Origin: Phormidium sp. FACHB-1136
GTDB lineage: Bacteria; Cyanobacteriota; Cyanobacteriia; Phormidesmidales; Phormidesmidaceae
DNA: 47,163 nt
Assembly (NCBI RefSeq): GCF_014697375.1
Contig: NZ_JACJRS010000045.1
Span: 1 to 47,163 of the forward strand
Direction of reading: 5' to 3'
Shown: positions 1 to 8,573 of the stretch, piece by piece
How positions within the stretch are numbered: the stretch's first letter is position 1
Layout of the letters: each line of letters begins with the position of its first letter
Program-made: the position numbers and the translations under genes
The notes under the pieces: model-generated
Seen by the model: the letters and a program-made list of their open reading frames with translations, nothing else
What the model was told of the DNA's origin: nothing
Databases searched by the model: none

Positions 1-462
1 GTGCTCAACAAACTGCCCAAACGGCAGCAACCGGAGGCGAAACAAGCCCTCTGGGAGATTTATCGAGCCGACACCAAAACCGAGGCCCATCAAGCCTTCA
101 ACCGGTTTATCCAGACCTACCAGGCCAAGTATCCGGAGGCCACCCAGTGTCTGGCCAAAGACCGGGATGTCCTGCTCACCTTCTTCGATTTCCCCGCTGA
201 GCATTGGGCGCACATTCGCACCACCAACCCCATTGAGTCCACCTTCGCCACTGTCCGCCTCCGAACCGACAAAACCCGAGGCTGTGTCTCCAAGGACACC
301 ATCCTAGCCTTGGTGTTCAAGCTGGTCGAAAGTGCCCAGAAACGCTGGCTCAGAATTCGAGGCTTCAAACACCTCGCGGACGTGATTGAAGGCGTCCCGT
401 TCAAGGATGGATACCGGATGGATGACAACCCCGATATGACTCCAATGCAGGACGTCGCCTAG
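1..462 (+). CDS. IS256-family transposase, C-terminal part (partial at window edge)
   Basis: C-terminal ~153 residues of a Mutator/IS256-type DDE transposase. The stretch TTNPIESTFATVRLRT (about residues 74-89) is the conserved block carrying the last catalytic acidic residue (Glu) of the DDE triad, and the downstream part up to GFKHLADVIEGVPFKDG is typical of the family. The frame is open from base 1 and full-length members are about 400 aa, so the gene should begin outside the window; the GTG at base 1 is not a convincing start. The 3' end of the element follows within ~45 bp and abuts a broken Uma2 gene. Whether the whole transposase is intact cannot be judged from here. Confidence 0.88.
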   Translation: MLNKLPKRQQPEAKQALWEIYRADTKTEAHQAFNRFIQTYQAKYPEATQCLAKDRDVLLTFFDFPAEHWAHIRTTNPIESTFATVRLRTDKTRGCVSKDTILALVFKLVESAQKRWLRIRGFKHLADVIEGVPFKDGYRMDDNPDMTPMQDVA

Positions 463-505
463 ATCCTAGCCATACACCAGATTTGACAATATCTCCGCAG
501 TTTTC
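1..505 (+). mobile_element. Right part of an IS256-family insertion sequence
   Basis: Element covering the transposase tail and ~40 bp beyond it. The right end is inferred: on the minus strand the Uma2 reading frame is normal up to CPDFVVE (codons near 506-526) and then loses all family similarity, so the junction lies about 494-506. Sequence just inside (acaccagatttgacaatatc) is the candidate terminal inverted repeat. The left end and any target-site duplication are outside the window. Confidence 0.7.
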
Positions 506-886
506 CACAACGAAGTCAGGACAAAGGGGGGCAAAACCCTGGCGCTGTTCCGGCGTCAGGGCGTCCCAGCGATCTGGGCTCACCCATGAGGCATCGGGGG
601 ATCGGGTCGCACCGTTGGGCAACTCAAATCCACTCGACGAATCAAAGGCTTTACCCGGCTCCCCAGCATTGCGCCACCATAGATACAACTCCCCCGAAAG
701 GCTCCAATTTCGATAGCCTGTTTCACTCCCGGTCGGTGGGTTCACCATGAGTTCTCCGGTGGCGGTGCGTTCCAGCCTGAGATCGTGGTTAGCGGCGGCT
801 AGGGCGGCAAACTGAGCCGGAGTAACCTGAAGCGCCAGCCGAGCGGGAACGCTGAGACGTAACAATTTTGGCGAAACGTATCCCAT
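506..886 (-). pseudogene. Uma2-family (DUF820) endonuclease-like gene, truncated by IS insertion
   Basis: Uma2 proteins are PD-(D/E)XK-fold nuclease-like proteins, very numerous in cyanobacteria, of unknown physiological role and normally ~190-200 aa. Family landmarks seen here are LRLERTATGELMVNPPTGSETG, the SGELYLWWR helix, GFELPNGATRSPDASWVS and CPDFVVE. The last normally continues as a short loop to the catalytic E-x-K region. Here the next codons read NCGDIVKSG..., which is IS256 end sequence, so the last ~60-70 residues including part of the active site are missing. The start at 886 (MGYVSPK) suits the family better than the upstream ATG at 898. The frame runs on to 401 inside the IS. 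Confidence 0.82.
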
Positions 887-1116
887 GCTTGCCCCCATGC
901 CGTTGGACGAGGTTTATGCCCCCATTGTACTCACCCCGTCCCCTGTGCCTCTATCCCATCCCAGCCGCCTCGCCTGCTTCCTCAGCGGTTGCCGTTGAAT
1001 CACCCTTATTGAATGCGTTTGCAGGCGTGGTATGGCCGCACCAGGGTTTTCGACAGGCTTCTTCGAGATGTTTTTTCGATATAGTAAGGGCTTGCAGAAA
1101 CGATAGGGAATCAACC

Positions 1117-2664
1117 ATGGCACGGCTGGCACTGCTGAGCGTATCGGACAAAACGGGGCTGGTGGAGTTGGCCCAGGCGCTCGTGAGCGAATTCGGGTTT
1201 GAGATTGTCAGCAGCGGCGGCACGGCTCGCACCTTGGCCGAAGCGGGTTTGCCCGTGACCAAGGTTTCAGACTACACCGGATCGCCAGAAATTTTGGGCG
1301 GACGGGTGAAGACCCTGCATCCCCGCATCCACGGCGGCATTTTGGCGCGGCCCGACATGGCCCAGGATGAGGCCGATCTCGTCGCCAACCACATTCGCCC
1401 CTTCGACCTGGTGGTGGTCAACCTCTACCCCTTCGAGCAAACCATCGCCAGGTTAGGCGTCACCCTGCCGGAGGCCACCGAACAGATCGACATCGGTGGC
1501 CCCACCATGGTGCGGGCGGCGGCGAAAAACCACGCCTATCTCACCATTCTCTGCCAGCCCAGCCAGTACGCCGATTATCTGGAAGCCCTACGCGCCAGCC
1601 AGGGCCAGGTGCCGCTGAGTTTCCGCCAAGCCTGCGCCCAGGCCGCGTTTTGGCACACCGCTAACTACGACCAAGCCATCGCCACCTACCTCACCCAGGC
1701 CAGCACCGACGGCGAAGGAATGCCGCCCCAGTGGGCCATGATCGGCCAGCAGCACGCCACCCTGCGCTATGGCGAAAACCCCCACCAAAGCGCCGCATGG
1801 TATCGCACAGGAGCCACCGCCACGGGCTGGGCCGGGGCCGAGCAGCTTCAGGGTAAGGAACTGAGCTACAACAACCTGGTGGACTTGGAAGCCGCCCGCC
1901 GCATCATTGCCGAATTCCCCGACGACCAACCCGCCGCCGCCGTCCTCAAGCACACCAACCCCTGCGGCGTGGCCATGGGCGATACCCTCGCCACCGCCTA
2001 CCAGCGGGCCTACGAGGCCGATTCCACCTCCGCCTTTGGGGGCATTGTGGTGCTGAATCGGGCTATTGACGCCGACACCGCCCAACAACTCACGGGTACG
2101 TTCCTAGAATGCATTGTCGCCCCCGGTTGCGATGCGGCGGCACGGGAAATCCTAGCCAAAAAGCAAAACCTGCGGGTGCTGGTGCTAGAAGACCTGCTGA
2201 CCGGGCCAAAACAGGCGGTGATGGCCATTGCCGGAGGCTTCCTGCTGCAAAACCCCGACACCTACCGCGACGACCCCGCCACCTGGCAGATCGTCACCGA
2301 GGCCAAACCCAACGAGGCTGACCTGTCGGAGCTGCTGTTTGCGTGGCGGGTGGTGAAGCACGTTAAATCTAACGCCATTGTGGTGACGAACCAGCACCAA
2401 ACCCTCGGCATTGGTGCTGGCCAAATGAACCGGGTCGGCTCCGTGGGCATTGCCCTCACCCAGGCCGGAGACAAGGCTAAGGGTGCCATCCTCGCCAGCG
2501 ATGGCTTCTTCCCCTTCGATGATTCCGTCCGCACCGCCGCCGCCGCTGGCATTCGCGCCATCGTACAACCGGGGGGCAGCCGCAAGGACGAAGACTCCAT
2601 CAAAGCCGCCAACGAACTAGGCATGATCATGGCCCTCACCGGAGTGCGGCATTTCCTGCACTAG
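1117..2664 (+). CDS. purH: Bifunctional AICAR formyltransferase / IMP cyclohydrolase
   Basis: Catalyses the last two steps of de novo purine synthesis in the cytosol: AICAR + 10-formyl-THF to FAICAR, then ring closure to IMP. The protein is 515 aa, the usual length. The N-terminal MGS-like cyclohydrolase domain (about 1-135) shows ALLSVSDKTGL, SSGGTARTL and GGRVKTLHPRIHGG. The transformylase domain follows with LRYGENPHQ, the AAVLKHTNPCG catalytic region, AFGGIVVLN and the C-terminal ASDGFFPFDD and IQPGGS-like (VQPGGSRKD) motifs. The ATG at 1117 is chosen because MARLALLSVSDKTG matches the family start; the frame is open upstream to 868 but that part has no family similarity. It appears monocistronic. 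Confidence 0.97.
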   Translation: MARLALLSVSDKTGLVELAQALVSEFGFEIVSSGGTARTLAEAGLPVTKVSDYTGSPEILGGRVKTLHPRIHGGILARPDMAQDEADLVANHIRPFDLVVVNLYPFEQTIARLGVTLPEATEQIDIGGPTMVRAAAKNHAYLTILCQPSQYADYLEALRASQGQVPLSFRQACAQAAFWHTANYDQAIATYLTQASTDGEGMPPQWAMIGQQHATLRYGENPHQSAAWYRTGATATGWAGAEQLQGKELSYNNLVDLEAARRIIAEFPDDQPAAAVLKHTNPCGVAMGDTLATAYQRAYEADSTSAFGGIVVLNRAIDADTAQQLTGTFLECIVAPGCDAAAREILAKKQNLRVLVLEDLLTGPKQAVMAIAGGFLLQNPDTYRDDPATWQIVTEAKPNEADLSELLFAWRVVKHVKSNAIVVTNQHQTLGIGAGQMNRVGSVGIALTQAGDKAKGAILASDGFFPFDDSVRTAAAAGIRAIVQPGGSRKDEDSIKAANELGMIMALTGVRHFLH

Positions 2665-2732
2665 TCCAAAAAGTTAACGATGCTAACCCCGGTTCATCGC
2701 TATCCTCAGGGTGATCATGATTGGTTGCTGCT

Positions 2733-3290
2733 ATGGCGAACTCCCGGTTGCTCACCTCAACCACCCCCACTTCGCACGGGGCCTCAACCACCTTGGTGGT
2801 GATCCTGCATGGTTTGGGGAAGCACGTTGAAGATTGGTGCCATGCCCTGAAGGAGGGACTACCCGATGCCGATGTGATGGTGCCCAAGTATCGGGCTGAT
2901 CTGCTCTCGAACGTCGATCCTCGGCGGGTGGCCGATCAACTGGTGGAGTATATCCATGAGGCTGACCAAGCCCGTGCCCAGCGGGCCGATGGGGGGCAGT
3001 ATGACCGGATTATCCTGATTGGCTATAGCATTGGCGGGCTGATTATCCGCAAAACCTACCTGATTGCCATGGGCTACGGCGACGATGAAACCCTTGTGCG
3101 CAAGGCCAAACCCATGCCCTGGGCCACCAAGGTAGAACGCATTGTGCTGATGGCGGCGATTAATCGGGGCATTTCTAACCTCAAGCCCAAGGCCACCCCC
3201 TGGGGGCTGTATGCCCTGCAACAGATCGGTTGGGCCACCATTCCTCGGCTGGGGTTAGGGCAGTTGTTGGCCCAAATGCAGCGGGGATAG
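2733..3290 (+). CDS. Alpha/beta-hydrolase-like protein, N-terminal half (gene split by in-frame TAG)
   Basis: First half of a lipase-like protein. TTLVVILHGLGKHVEDW is the beta-strand/oxyanion region and LIGYSIGGLI contains a GxSxG nucleophile elbow (G-Y-S-I-G). ATG 2733 (MANSRLL) is preferred over TTG 2721. The frame reaches TAG at 3288-3290 and then continues, in the same frame and without any other stop, as the next entry; the join QRG-stop-PFVANLRVQW looks like an interrupted loop. The split piece (185 aa) would lack the rest of the first domain. The stop is either a nonsense mutation, a sequencing error or (less likely) readthrough. Substrate unknown. Confidence 0.65.
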   Translation: MANSRLLTSTTPTSHGASTTLVVILHGLGKHVEDWCHALKEGLPDADVMVPKYRADLLSNVDPRRVADQLVEYIHEADQARAQRADGGQYDRIILIGYSIGGLIIRKTYLIAMGYGDDETLVRKAKPMPWATKVERIVLMAAINRGISNLKPKATPWGLYALQQIGWATIPRLGLGQLLAQMQRG

Positions 3291-3296
3291 CCCTTT

Positions 3297-4427
3297 GTGG
3301 CCAATTTGCGCGTCCAGTGGATTCGCCTCAGCCAAGCCGCCGATTTTCAGTTGCCGCCCACCATTCAATTGTTGGGGGATTTGGATGATGTGGTAGCCGA
3401 GGAGGACAATGTGGATGTGCTGGCCGATGCCAACTTTCGGTACATCAAGCTGCGCGATACGGGGCATTCCTCGATCTGTAACTTCCAGGATGCCGAAATG
3501 GGAGCCTATCGCCGCACCAAGTTTCTGCAAGCCGTAACCACCCCCATTGCCCAACTAGAGGGAGACGGTGTGGTGAATGGGCAGGAGGTCGGCCAAACCA
3601 TTGACCATGTGGTGTTTGTCATGCACGGCATTCGGGATATGGGGCTGTGGACGATTCGGGTGAGTGAGGCGGTTGAAACTGCCGCTCAGCAATTGGGCCA
3701 GTCGGTAGAAACGATTACGGCGGGGTATGGGTACTTTCCGATGCTTCGCTTTCTATTTTTTGGGGCGCGTCAGGTCAACGTCCGCTGGTTTATGGATCGC
3801 TACACCGAAGCTCTGGCCCGGTATCCCCACGCCAAGATTAGCTATGTGGGCCACAGCAATGGCACCTATTTGCTGGCCAGCGCCCTAGAACGATATCGGG
3901 CCTGCCGCATTCACCATGTCGCCTTTGCAGGCAGCGTCGTCCCCAAGCAATACCCCTGGGATCGGCTACGGGCGGAGGGACGGGTGCAAGCGATCCGTAA
4001 TGATATTGCCTCGGCAGACTGGATTGTGGGGGTATTTCCCGGCCTGTTTGAGCTGCTGCACTGGGCCGACCTTGGCACCGCTGGGCACAATGGTTTCCAA
4101 GACGATACGCCCAAGGAAAGCTCCTTTGATCGCTACTTTCAGGGAGGGCACGGAGCCGCCCTTACCCCCGCCAACCACCCGTCCCTGGCCTGGTTCATCC
4201 TCACCGGAGAACGTATCCCCCCCGACCCGACGCTTCTGGTTGATCAACAAAATGGCTTGATCGCCACCCTAGCGAAGCTGTGTTGGTTGGTATGGCTACT
4301 AATTGTCGTCGCGCTAGGGTTGGTGGGCCTGGGGGTAACCATGGGCCTCACGGGGCTAGGGCTTTCCCCAACTTTGGCATGGGGGGCATATGGGTTGCTA
4401 GTGCTGCTGTTGATGTACACGCTGTAA
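3297..4427 (+). CDS. Alpha/beta-hydrolase-like protein, C-terminal half with second hydrolase domain and membrane anchor
   Basis: Continuation, in the same frame, of the preceding half after a TAG at 3288. It first completes the first hydrolase domain (LRVQWIRLS ... IKLRDTGHSSI, a plausible catalytic-His region). A second domain follows: DHVVFVMHGIRDMGLWT and YVGHSNGTYLLASALE, another GxSxG elbow (G-H-S-N-G). The last ~50 residues contain two hydrophobic segments (LCWLVWLLIVVALGLVGLGV and a second one to the end), so the protein is probably membrane-anchored. The GTG at 3297 has no obvious ribosome binding site, so this half is probably not translated independently. Undisrupted, the gene would encode ~565 aa. 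Confidence 0.6.
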   Translation: MANLRVQWIRLSQAADFQLPPTIQLLGDLDDVVAEEDNVDVLADANFRYIKLRDTGHSSICNFQDAEMGAYRRTKFLQAVTTPIAQLEGDGVVNGQEVGQTIDHVVFVMHGIRDMGLWTIRVSEAVETAAQQLGQSVETITAGYGYFPMLRFLFFGARQVNVRWFMDRYTEALARYPHAKISYVGHSNGTYLLASALERYRACRIHHVAFAGSVVPKQYPWDRLRAEGRVQAIRNDIASADWIVGVFPGLFELLHWADLGTAGHNGFQDDTPKESSFDRYFQGGHGAALTPANHPSLAWFILTGERIPPDPTLLVDQQNGLIATLAKLCWLVWLLIVVALGLVGLGVTMGLTGLGLSPTLAWGAYGLLVLLLMYTL

Positions 4428-4815
4428 GGTCTGGGGGACTGGGCTAGGATGGAGGCGTTGCGCGTGCTCGATGCCCTATGGTTCCTGCCCAGTGGTTTAC
4501 CAACAGTCGCCTAGCCCTGCCCACGAATCCTGCCGAGGTGGCGGAGTCTACTCTGCTTATGCCCCATCTAATCTAGCCGTCGTCCGCCACATCGCCCTCA
4601 ATGCTGCCCCGTCAAGACTCTTCTGCCAAAGGAGGAGTCAAGGCCAAATGACTGCAAGCCGGAGGGGAAAGTGATTATCTACTTCGGCTACGCTCATCCT
4701 GAGGATGCGTTTGCCCTGGTGAATCTAGGGCACTGTCTTGGCATTTATCAAACTGCTGTGAGATAATGAAAGACTGTGTCTTAACTTCCATCCGCACTAC
4801 TCTAGGTGAACTGTC
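4428..4815. other. Intergenic region upstream of rpmG
   Basis: 388 bp without a credible gene; the short open frames have no family features and poor codon structure. The 3' part holds the candidate promoter of the ribosomal protein operon (4738-4767). No tRNA fold was recognised. Confidence 0.5.
4738..4767 (+). promoter_or_regulatory. Candidate sigma70-type promoter of rpmG-rpsR-RNB operon
   Basis: A -35-like TTGGCA at 4738-4743 and a -10-like GATAAT at 4762-4767 with an 18-nt spacer, ~50 bp before the rpmG start. This is a pattern match only. Confidence 0.5.
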
Positions 4816-5004
4816 ATGGCTAAAGGCGTCCGCCTCGTCATTACCCTTGAGTGCACTGAATGCCGGACTAACCCGGACAAGCGCTCTAACGGTGTATCTC
4901 GCTACACCACCCAAAAGAACCGTCGCAACACGACGGGCCGCATCGAACTGAAGAAGTTCTGCACCCACTGCAACAAGCACACCGTCCACAAAGAAATCAA
5001 GTAA
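4816..5004 (+). CDS. rpmG: 50S ribosomal protein L33
   Basis: Small basic protein of the large ribosomal subunit, 62 aa here, about the normal length. It carries the two zinc-ribbon-type Cys pairs C-T-E-C (LECTEC) and C-T-H-C ([10 protein letters not shown]) of the C+ form, plus the conserved [14 protein letters not shown] segment. It starts at ATG 4816 and is followed after 9 bp by rpsR, the standard cyanobacterial order. Confidence 0.97.
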   Translation: MAKGVRLVITLECTECRTNPDKRSNGVSRYTTQKNRRNTTGRIELKKFCTHCNKHTVHKEIK

Positions 5005-5013
5005 GCAACTCCC

Positions 5014-5229
5014 ATGGCCTATTTTCGTCGTCGAGTATCTCCAATCAAGCCCGAAGAAAAAATTGATTACAAAGATGTAGACTTGCTCCGCAAGTTTGTC
5101 ACCGAGCGCGGCAAAATTCTGCCCCGCCGCATCACTGGCTTGACCGCTCAGCAGCAGCGGGATCTCACCGTCGCCATCAAACGCGCCCGCATTCTGGCCC
5201 TACTCCCCTATGTGAACGGGGAAGGCTAG
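5014..5229 (+). CDS. rpsR: 30S ribosomal protein S18
   Basis: 71-aa small-subunit protein that binds with S6 on the platform. Family signatures are [20 protein letters not shown] and [30 protein letters not shown], i.e. nearly the entire protein. It lies 9 bp after rpmG and 38 bp before the RNB gene, so the three are probably co-transcribed from the promoter near 4738. Confidence 0.98.
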   Translation: MAYFRRRVSPIKPEEKIDYKDVDLLRKFVTERGKILPRRITGLTAQQQRDLTVAIKRARILALLPYVNGEG

Positions 5230-5267
5230 GCTAGGGTAGAAGGTGGCGATTGTAGGGTAGGGTTCTG

Positions 5268-7304
5268 GTGGAAAAGGGAACGTTAGTCGAATTCAAACAC
5301 CAGGGCCAGCCCCGCCTGGGGGTCGTGGATCGGCCTGAGGGAAAGAAAAACTGGGTGGTCATCGACGAGCGTGGCCAATCCCACACCCTACATCCCAGAG
5401 AGATAGCCTACGAAGTGGTCGGCGAGAGGTACACTCCCGCCGACATTTCGGCATTTTTAAGCGAGGCGGAGGGCTATATTGATCCCTCTAGCCTGGAAGT
5501 GGCCTGGGAATTTTTGACGGAATCTGAGGAGTCTGCTGACCCGGTTTCCCTGGCGGCACTGCTGTTTTCTGACCAAAGCCCGCCCCTGTGCTACGCCGCC
5601 CATCGACTGCTGAGCGAAGACAAGATTTACTTTAAGCAAAAGGGCGACCGCTACGAACCCCGCCCTGCTTCCCAGGTTAACGAAATTAAGCACCAACAGG
5701 AGCGGGAAACCCAGCGCCAGCAGGAATGGGAATCCTTTATGGCCAAGGCGCGGCAGGGTTTGGCGGGGGAAGCTGTCGCTTGGGACAAGACGGATCGGCC
5801 CCGCATCGAGATTCTGGAGCGCTTTGCCCTGCTAGGCGAGGAATCCAGTCAGCGCAACCAGGCCGTGGAATTGCTGAATGCGATGGGCTGTGCCCCAACA
5901 GCGGCGGGCGCATTTGATACTCTAGTGGCATGGGGATTGTGGCAGCCCCACGAAAATCTGGCCCTCCGACGCAGCCAGATCCCCAGTCAATTCTCCGAGG
6001 ATGTCCTAACTATGGTGCAGCAGCGGCTCCAGTCTCCGCCGCCGGATCTCGATGATCCCCAGCGCCTAGACCTGACCCACCTCAAGGTCTACACCGTTGA
6101 CGATGCCAGCACCCAGGAAATTGACGATGGCCTCAGCCTAGAAACCCTGGAGGACGGTCGCCAGCGAGTTTGGATTCACATTGCCGACCCCACCCGCTGG
6201 GTCGTCCCTGGGGATGAGTTAGATTTGGAAGCCCGTCGCCGCTGCACCACGGTCTATCTGCCCACGGGCATCATCCCCATGTTCCCCGCCGAGCTGGCCA
6301 CCGGGCCGATGAGTTTGATCCAGGGGCAAATTTGCTGCGCCCTCAGCTTTGGTATCGTCCTCGGCGAGGCTGGGGATGTGCAAGACTACACCATCGCCAC
6401 CAGCTTGATTAAACCCACCTATCGCCTCACCTACGAGGATGTAGACGAACTGCTGGAACTGGGCATTACCGCCGAGCCGGAACTGCATGACCTGGCACGA
6501 TGGTCGCAGGTGCGGGGGCAGTGGCGCGTCACCCAGGGGGCGATCACCATCAACATGCCGGAATCCAGCATTAAGGTGCTGGAGGCCGAAGACGACATTG
6601 TGATTGAGGTACTAGAGGATTCCCCCGCCCGTCAGATGGTGGCGGAGATGATGATTCTAGCTGGGGAAGTGGCCGCCCGCTATGGCCAAACCCACGATCT
6701 CGCCATTCCCTTCCGCAGCCAACCCCAGCCAGAATTGCCCTCCGATGAAGAACTGATTCAACTACCGACGGGCTGGGTGCGCGATTCCGCCATTCGCCGC
6801 TGCATGACCCGCAGTGAAGTAGGCGTTACCCCCAGCCGCCACGCCACCCTGGGTCTCGACAGTTACAGCCAAGTCACCTCCCCCATCCGCCGCTATCTGG
6901 ATTTGCTGGTGCATTTCCAGATTAAGGCCCACCTGCGAGGGGATCCGCCGCCTTTCTCCTCCCACGAAGTGACTGAACTCGCCCAAGGAGCCAGCACCGC
7001 CGCCTACGAAGCCACCCTAGTGGAACGCCAAACCAAGCGCTACTGGGCCTTGGAATATCTGCGCCGTAACCAGAAGCAGGTGTGGGACGTGATGCTGCTG
7101 CGCTGGCTGCGGGAAGACGATGGCCTCGGCCTGATTATGGTGGAAGACCTGGGCCTCGAACTGGCTATGCGCTTCAATCGTTCCGTGATCCTAGGGGAAC
7201 AGTTTCAGGTGCGGGTCAGCCATGCGAATCCTCGTCAGGACATCATCCGCTTCGAGGAAGTGGCCGTTGAGGATGTTGACCCCAGCCTAGCCACCCCCGC
7301 CTAA
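5268..7304 (+). CDS. RNase II/R-family exoribonuclease (RNB domain)
   Basis: 3'-5' exoribonuclease of the RNB superfamily, acting in mRNA/rRNA decay in the cytoplasm. At 678 aa it is in the size range of the cyanobacterial VacB/Zam-type proteins and shorter than E. coli RNase R. The RNB catalytic core begins around residue 265 with DLTHLKVYTVDDASTQEIDDG; the clustered aspartates in VDDASTQEIDD are the metal-binding residues. YSQVTSPIRRYLDLLVHFQI near the C-terminal third is the second RNB signature, followed by an S1/OB-like tail. The N-terminal ~80 residues (GTLVEFKHQGQPRLGVVDR) form a small beta-rich domain. Translation probably starts at GTG 5268. Location behind rpsR is conserved in cyanobacteria. 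Confidence 0.93.
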   Translation: MEKGTLVEFKHQGQPRLGVVDRPEGKKNWVVIDERGQSHTLHPREIAYEVVGERYTPADISAFLSEAEGYIDPSSLEVAWEFLTESEESADPVSLAALLFSDQSPPLCYAAHRLLSEDKIYFKQKGDRYEPRPASQVNEIKHQQERETQRQQEWESFMAKARQGLAGEAVAWDKTDRPRIEILERFALLGEESSQRNQAVELLNAMGCAPTAAGAFDTLVAWGLWQPHENLALRRSQIPSQFSEDVLTMVQQRLQSPPPDLDDPQRLDLTHLKVYTVDDASTQEIDDGLSLETLEDGRQRVWIHIADPTRWVVPGDELDLEARRRCTTVYLPTGIIPMFPAELATGPMSLIQGQICCALSFGIVLGEAGDVQDYTIATSLIKPTYRLTYEDVDELLELGITAEPELHDLARWSQVRGQWRVTQGAITINMPESSIKVLEAEDDIVIEVLEDSPARQMVAEMMILAGEVAARYGQTHDLAIPFRSQPQPELPSDEELIQLPTGWVRDSAIRRCMTRSEVGVTPSRHATLGLDSYSQVTSPIRRYLDLLVHFQIKAHLRGDPPPFSSHEVTELAQGASTAAYEATLVERQTKRYWALEYLRRNQKQVWDVMLLRWLREDDGLGLIMVEDLGLELAMRFNRSVILGEQFQVRVSHANPRQDIIRFEEVAVEDVDPSLATPA

Positions 7305-7311
7305 TCTTCAC

Positions 7312-8523
7312 CTAAGGCGCGACGCCCCAAAACTCCATCAGCGCTACAGCCCGTTCCGCGCCTTCGGTATTGCCCTGGCGCTCGTACATGGAACGGGCCA
7401 GTTCCACATTGGACACCGCCTGGGCCTGGAAGCCTTGGCCCCATAGCGCCAGACCCAGGTTGTAGAAGGCCGCCGGATCACCAGGGCGAGCCGCCACCAC
7501 ACGACGGTAGGACAACACGGCCTGAAGAAACTGCTCCCGTTCTAGCAGCAGTTCTCCTAGCAGGGCATGGGCCGCAATCAAATCAGGGTCGAGCCGTACC
7601 GCTCGCATCAGGTAGTCGAAGGCGGCGTCCCGGTTGCCCTCTTGGTAGAGGATATAGCCCATCTGGTGCTGGGCGCTGGCATTGGTGCTGTTGAGCGTGA
7701 GGGCTTGCTGGAGGGCCGCACGGGCGGCGGGAACGTTATCTTGCAACAGATAAAGGCTACCAATGCTGGCATAGAGCGTATCTTTGTTGCTGCTGGCGCG
7801 TAACCCTTGGTTAAGGTAAGTAAGCGCCTGGTCGTAGTTGCCCTGCTGAATGTAGAGGTTGCCGAGGGCTTCGTAGGCTTGGGCGTTGCCGGGGGCAAGG
7901 CGCACCAGTTCGCGGTAGGTGGCTAGGGCGGCGTCGCTGTCCCCTTGCTGAAGCTGAATGCTGCCGATGCCCAGGTAGGCGTTGGCTTCGCGGGGGTGGC
8001 TAGACAGGATCTCGCGGTAGGTGGCCAGGGCTTCCGTGAGTTGGTCGCTGTGGAAGAGGCTGTGGGCAAGGCCGTAGCGAAAGGCCAGGTTGCCCCGATC
8101 CAGGGCCACGGCGCGGCGGTAGGCGGTGACGGCTTCGGCATAATTGCCCTGCTGAATCTGGAGATAGCCGATGCCCGAAAAGATGCGAGCATTCTGGGGA
8201 TCGATCTGGGCGGCCTGCTGGTAGATGACAATGGCCCCCGCCGGATCGTTGGCCGCAACTCTGGCTTGGCCCTGGCGCAGAAGCTCGTCTAGTTGCTCCT
8301 GCTGGGCTGCGCTAAGGTTACTGGAGGAGGCATTTTGGGCCAACCACAGAGGGGTCTGTTCGGCCCAGATTTCTAGCCGGGGCTGGGGGATTTCAGCCAT
8401 GGCCCCCGGTGCAGCGGCCCAGGCTGCCGAAGCGCCTAAGCTCCCCACCAAACCGACCATCACCCCAGCAAAAACGTGACTCCGTTGCACAGGCCATTCT
8501 CCTTGATCGTACGTATCGATCAT
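7312..8523 (-). CDS. Secreted TPR-repeat protein
   Basis: 403-aa protein with an N-terminal signal peptide (VFAGVMVGLVGSLGASAAWA, cleavage near AWA-AAP) followed by a linker and at least eight tetratricopeptide repeats from about residue 80 to the end. Several are close to consensus (GYLQIQQGNYAEAVTAYRRA, YLGIGSIQLQQGDSDAALAT). TPR arrays scaffold protein-protein contacts; the export signal places it in the periplasm or outside. ATG 8523 is preferred over the TTG at 8532. It is convergent with the RNB gene (7-bp gap) and divergent from the PMT-type gene. No enzymatic domain was seen and partners are unknown. Confidence 0.85.
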   Translation of the reverse strand: MIDTYDQGEWPVQRSHVFAGVMVGLVGSLGASAAWAAAPGAMAEIPQPRLEIWAEQTPLWLAQNASSSNLSAAQQEQLDELLRQGQARVAANDPAGAIVIYQQAAQIDPQNARIFSGIGYLQIQQGNYAEAVTAYRRAVALDRGNLAFRYGLAHSLFHSDQLTEALATYREILSSHPREANAYLGIGSIQLQQGDSDAALATYRELVRLAPGNAQAYEALGNLYIQQGNYDQALTYLNQGLRASSNKDTLYASIGSLYLLQDNVPAARAALQQALTLNSTNASAQHQMGYILYQEGNRDAAFDYLMRAVRLDPDLIAAHALLGELLLEREQFLQAVLSYRRVVAARPGDPAAFYNLGLALWGQGFQAQAVSNVELARSMYERQGNTEGAERAVALMEFWGVAP

Positions 8524-8573
8524 GCGTCGCAATTCTTCATAATAACCTTTTCATTGCCCGACCTTGAGTTGTG

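Noticed and set aside
1588..2088. Long minus-strand frame opposite purH
   Set aside because: Glycine/valine-rich shadow caused by the GC-rich codon pattern of purH.
4471..4674. 67-codon frame upstream of rpmG
   Set aside because: No similarity and unnatural composition; the region looks like untranslated spacer.
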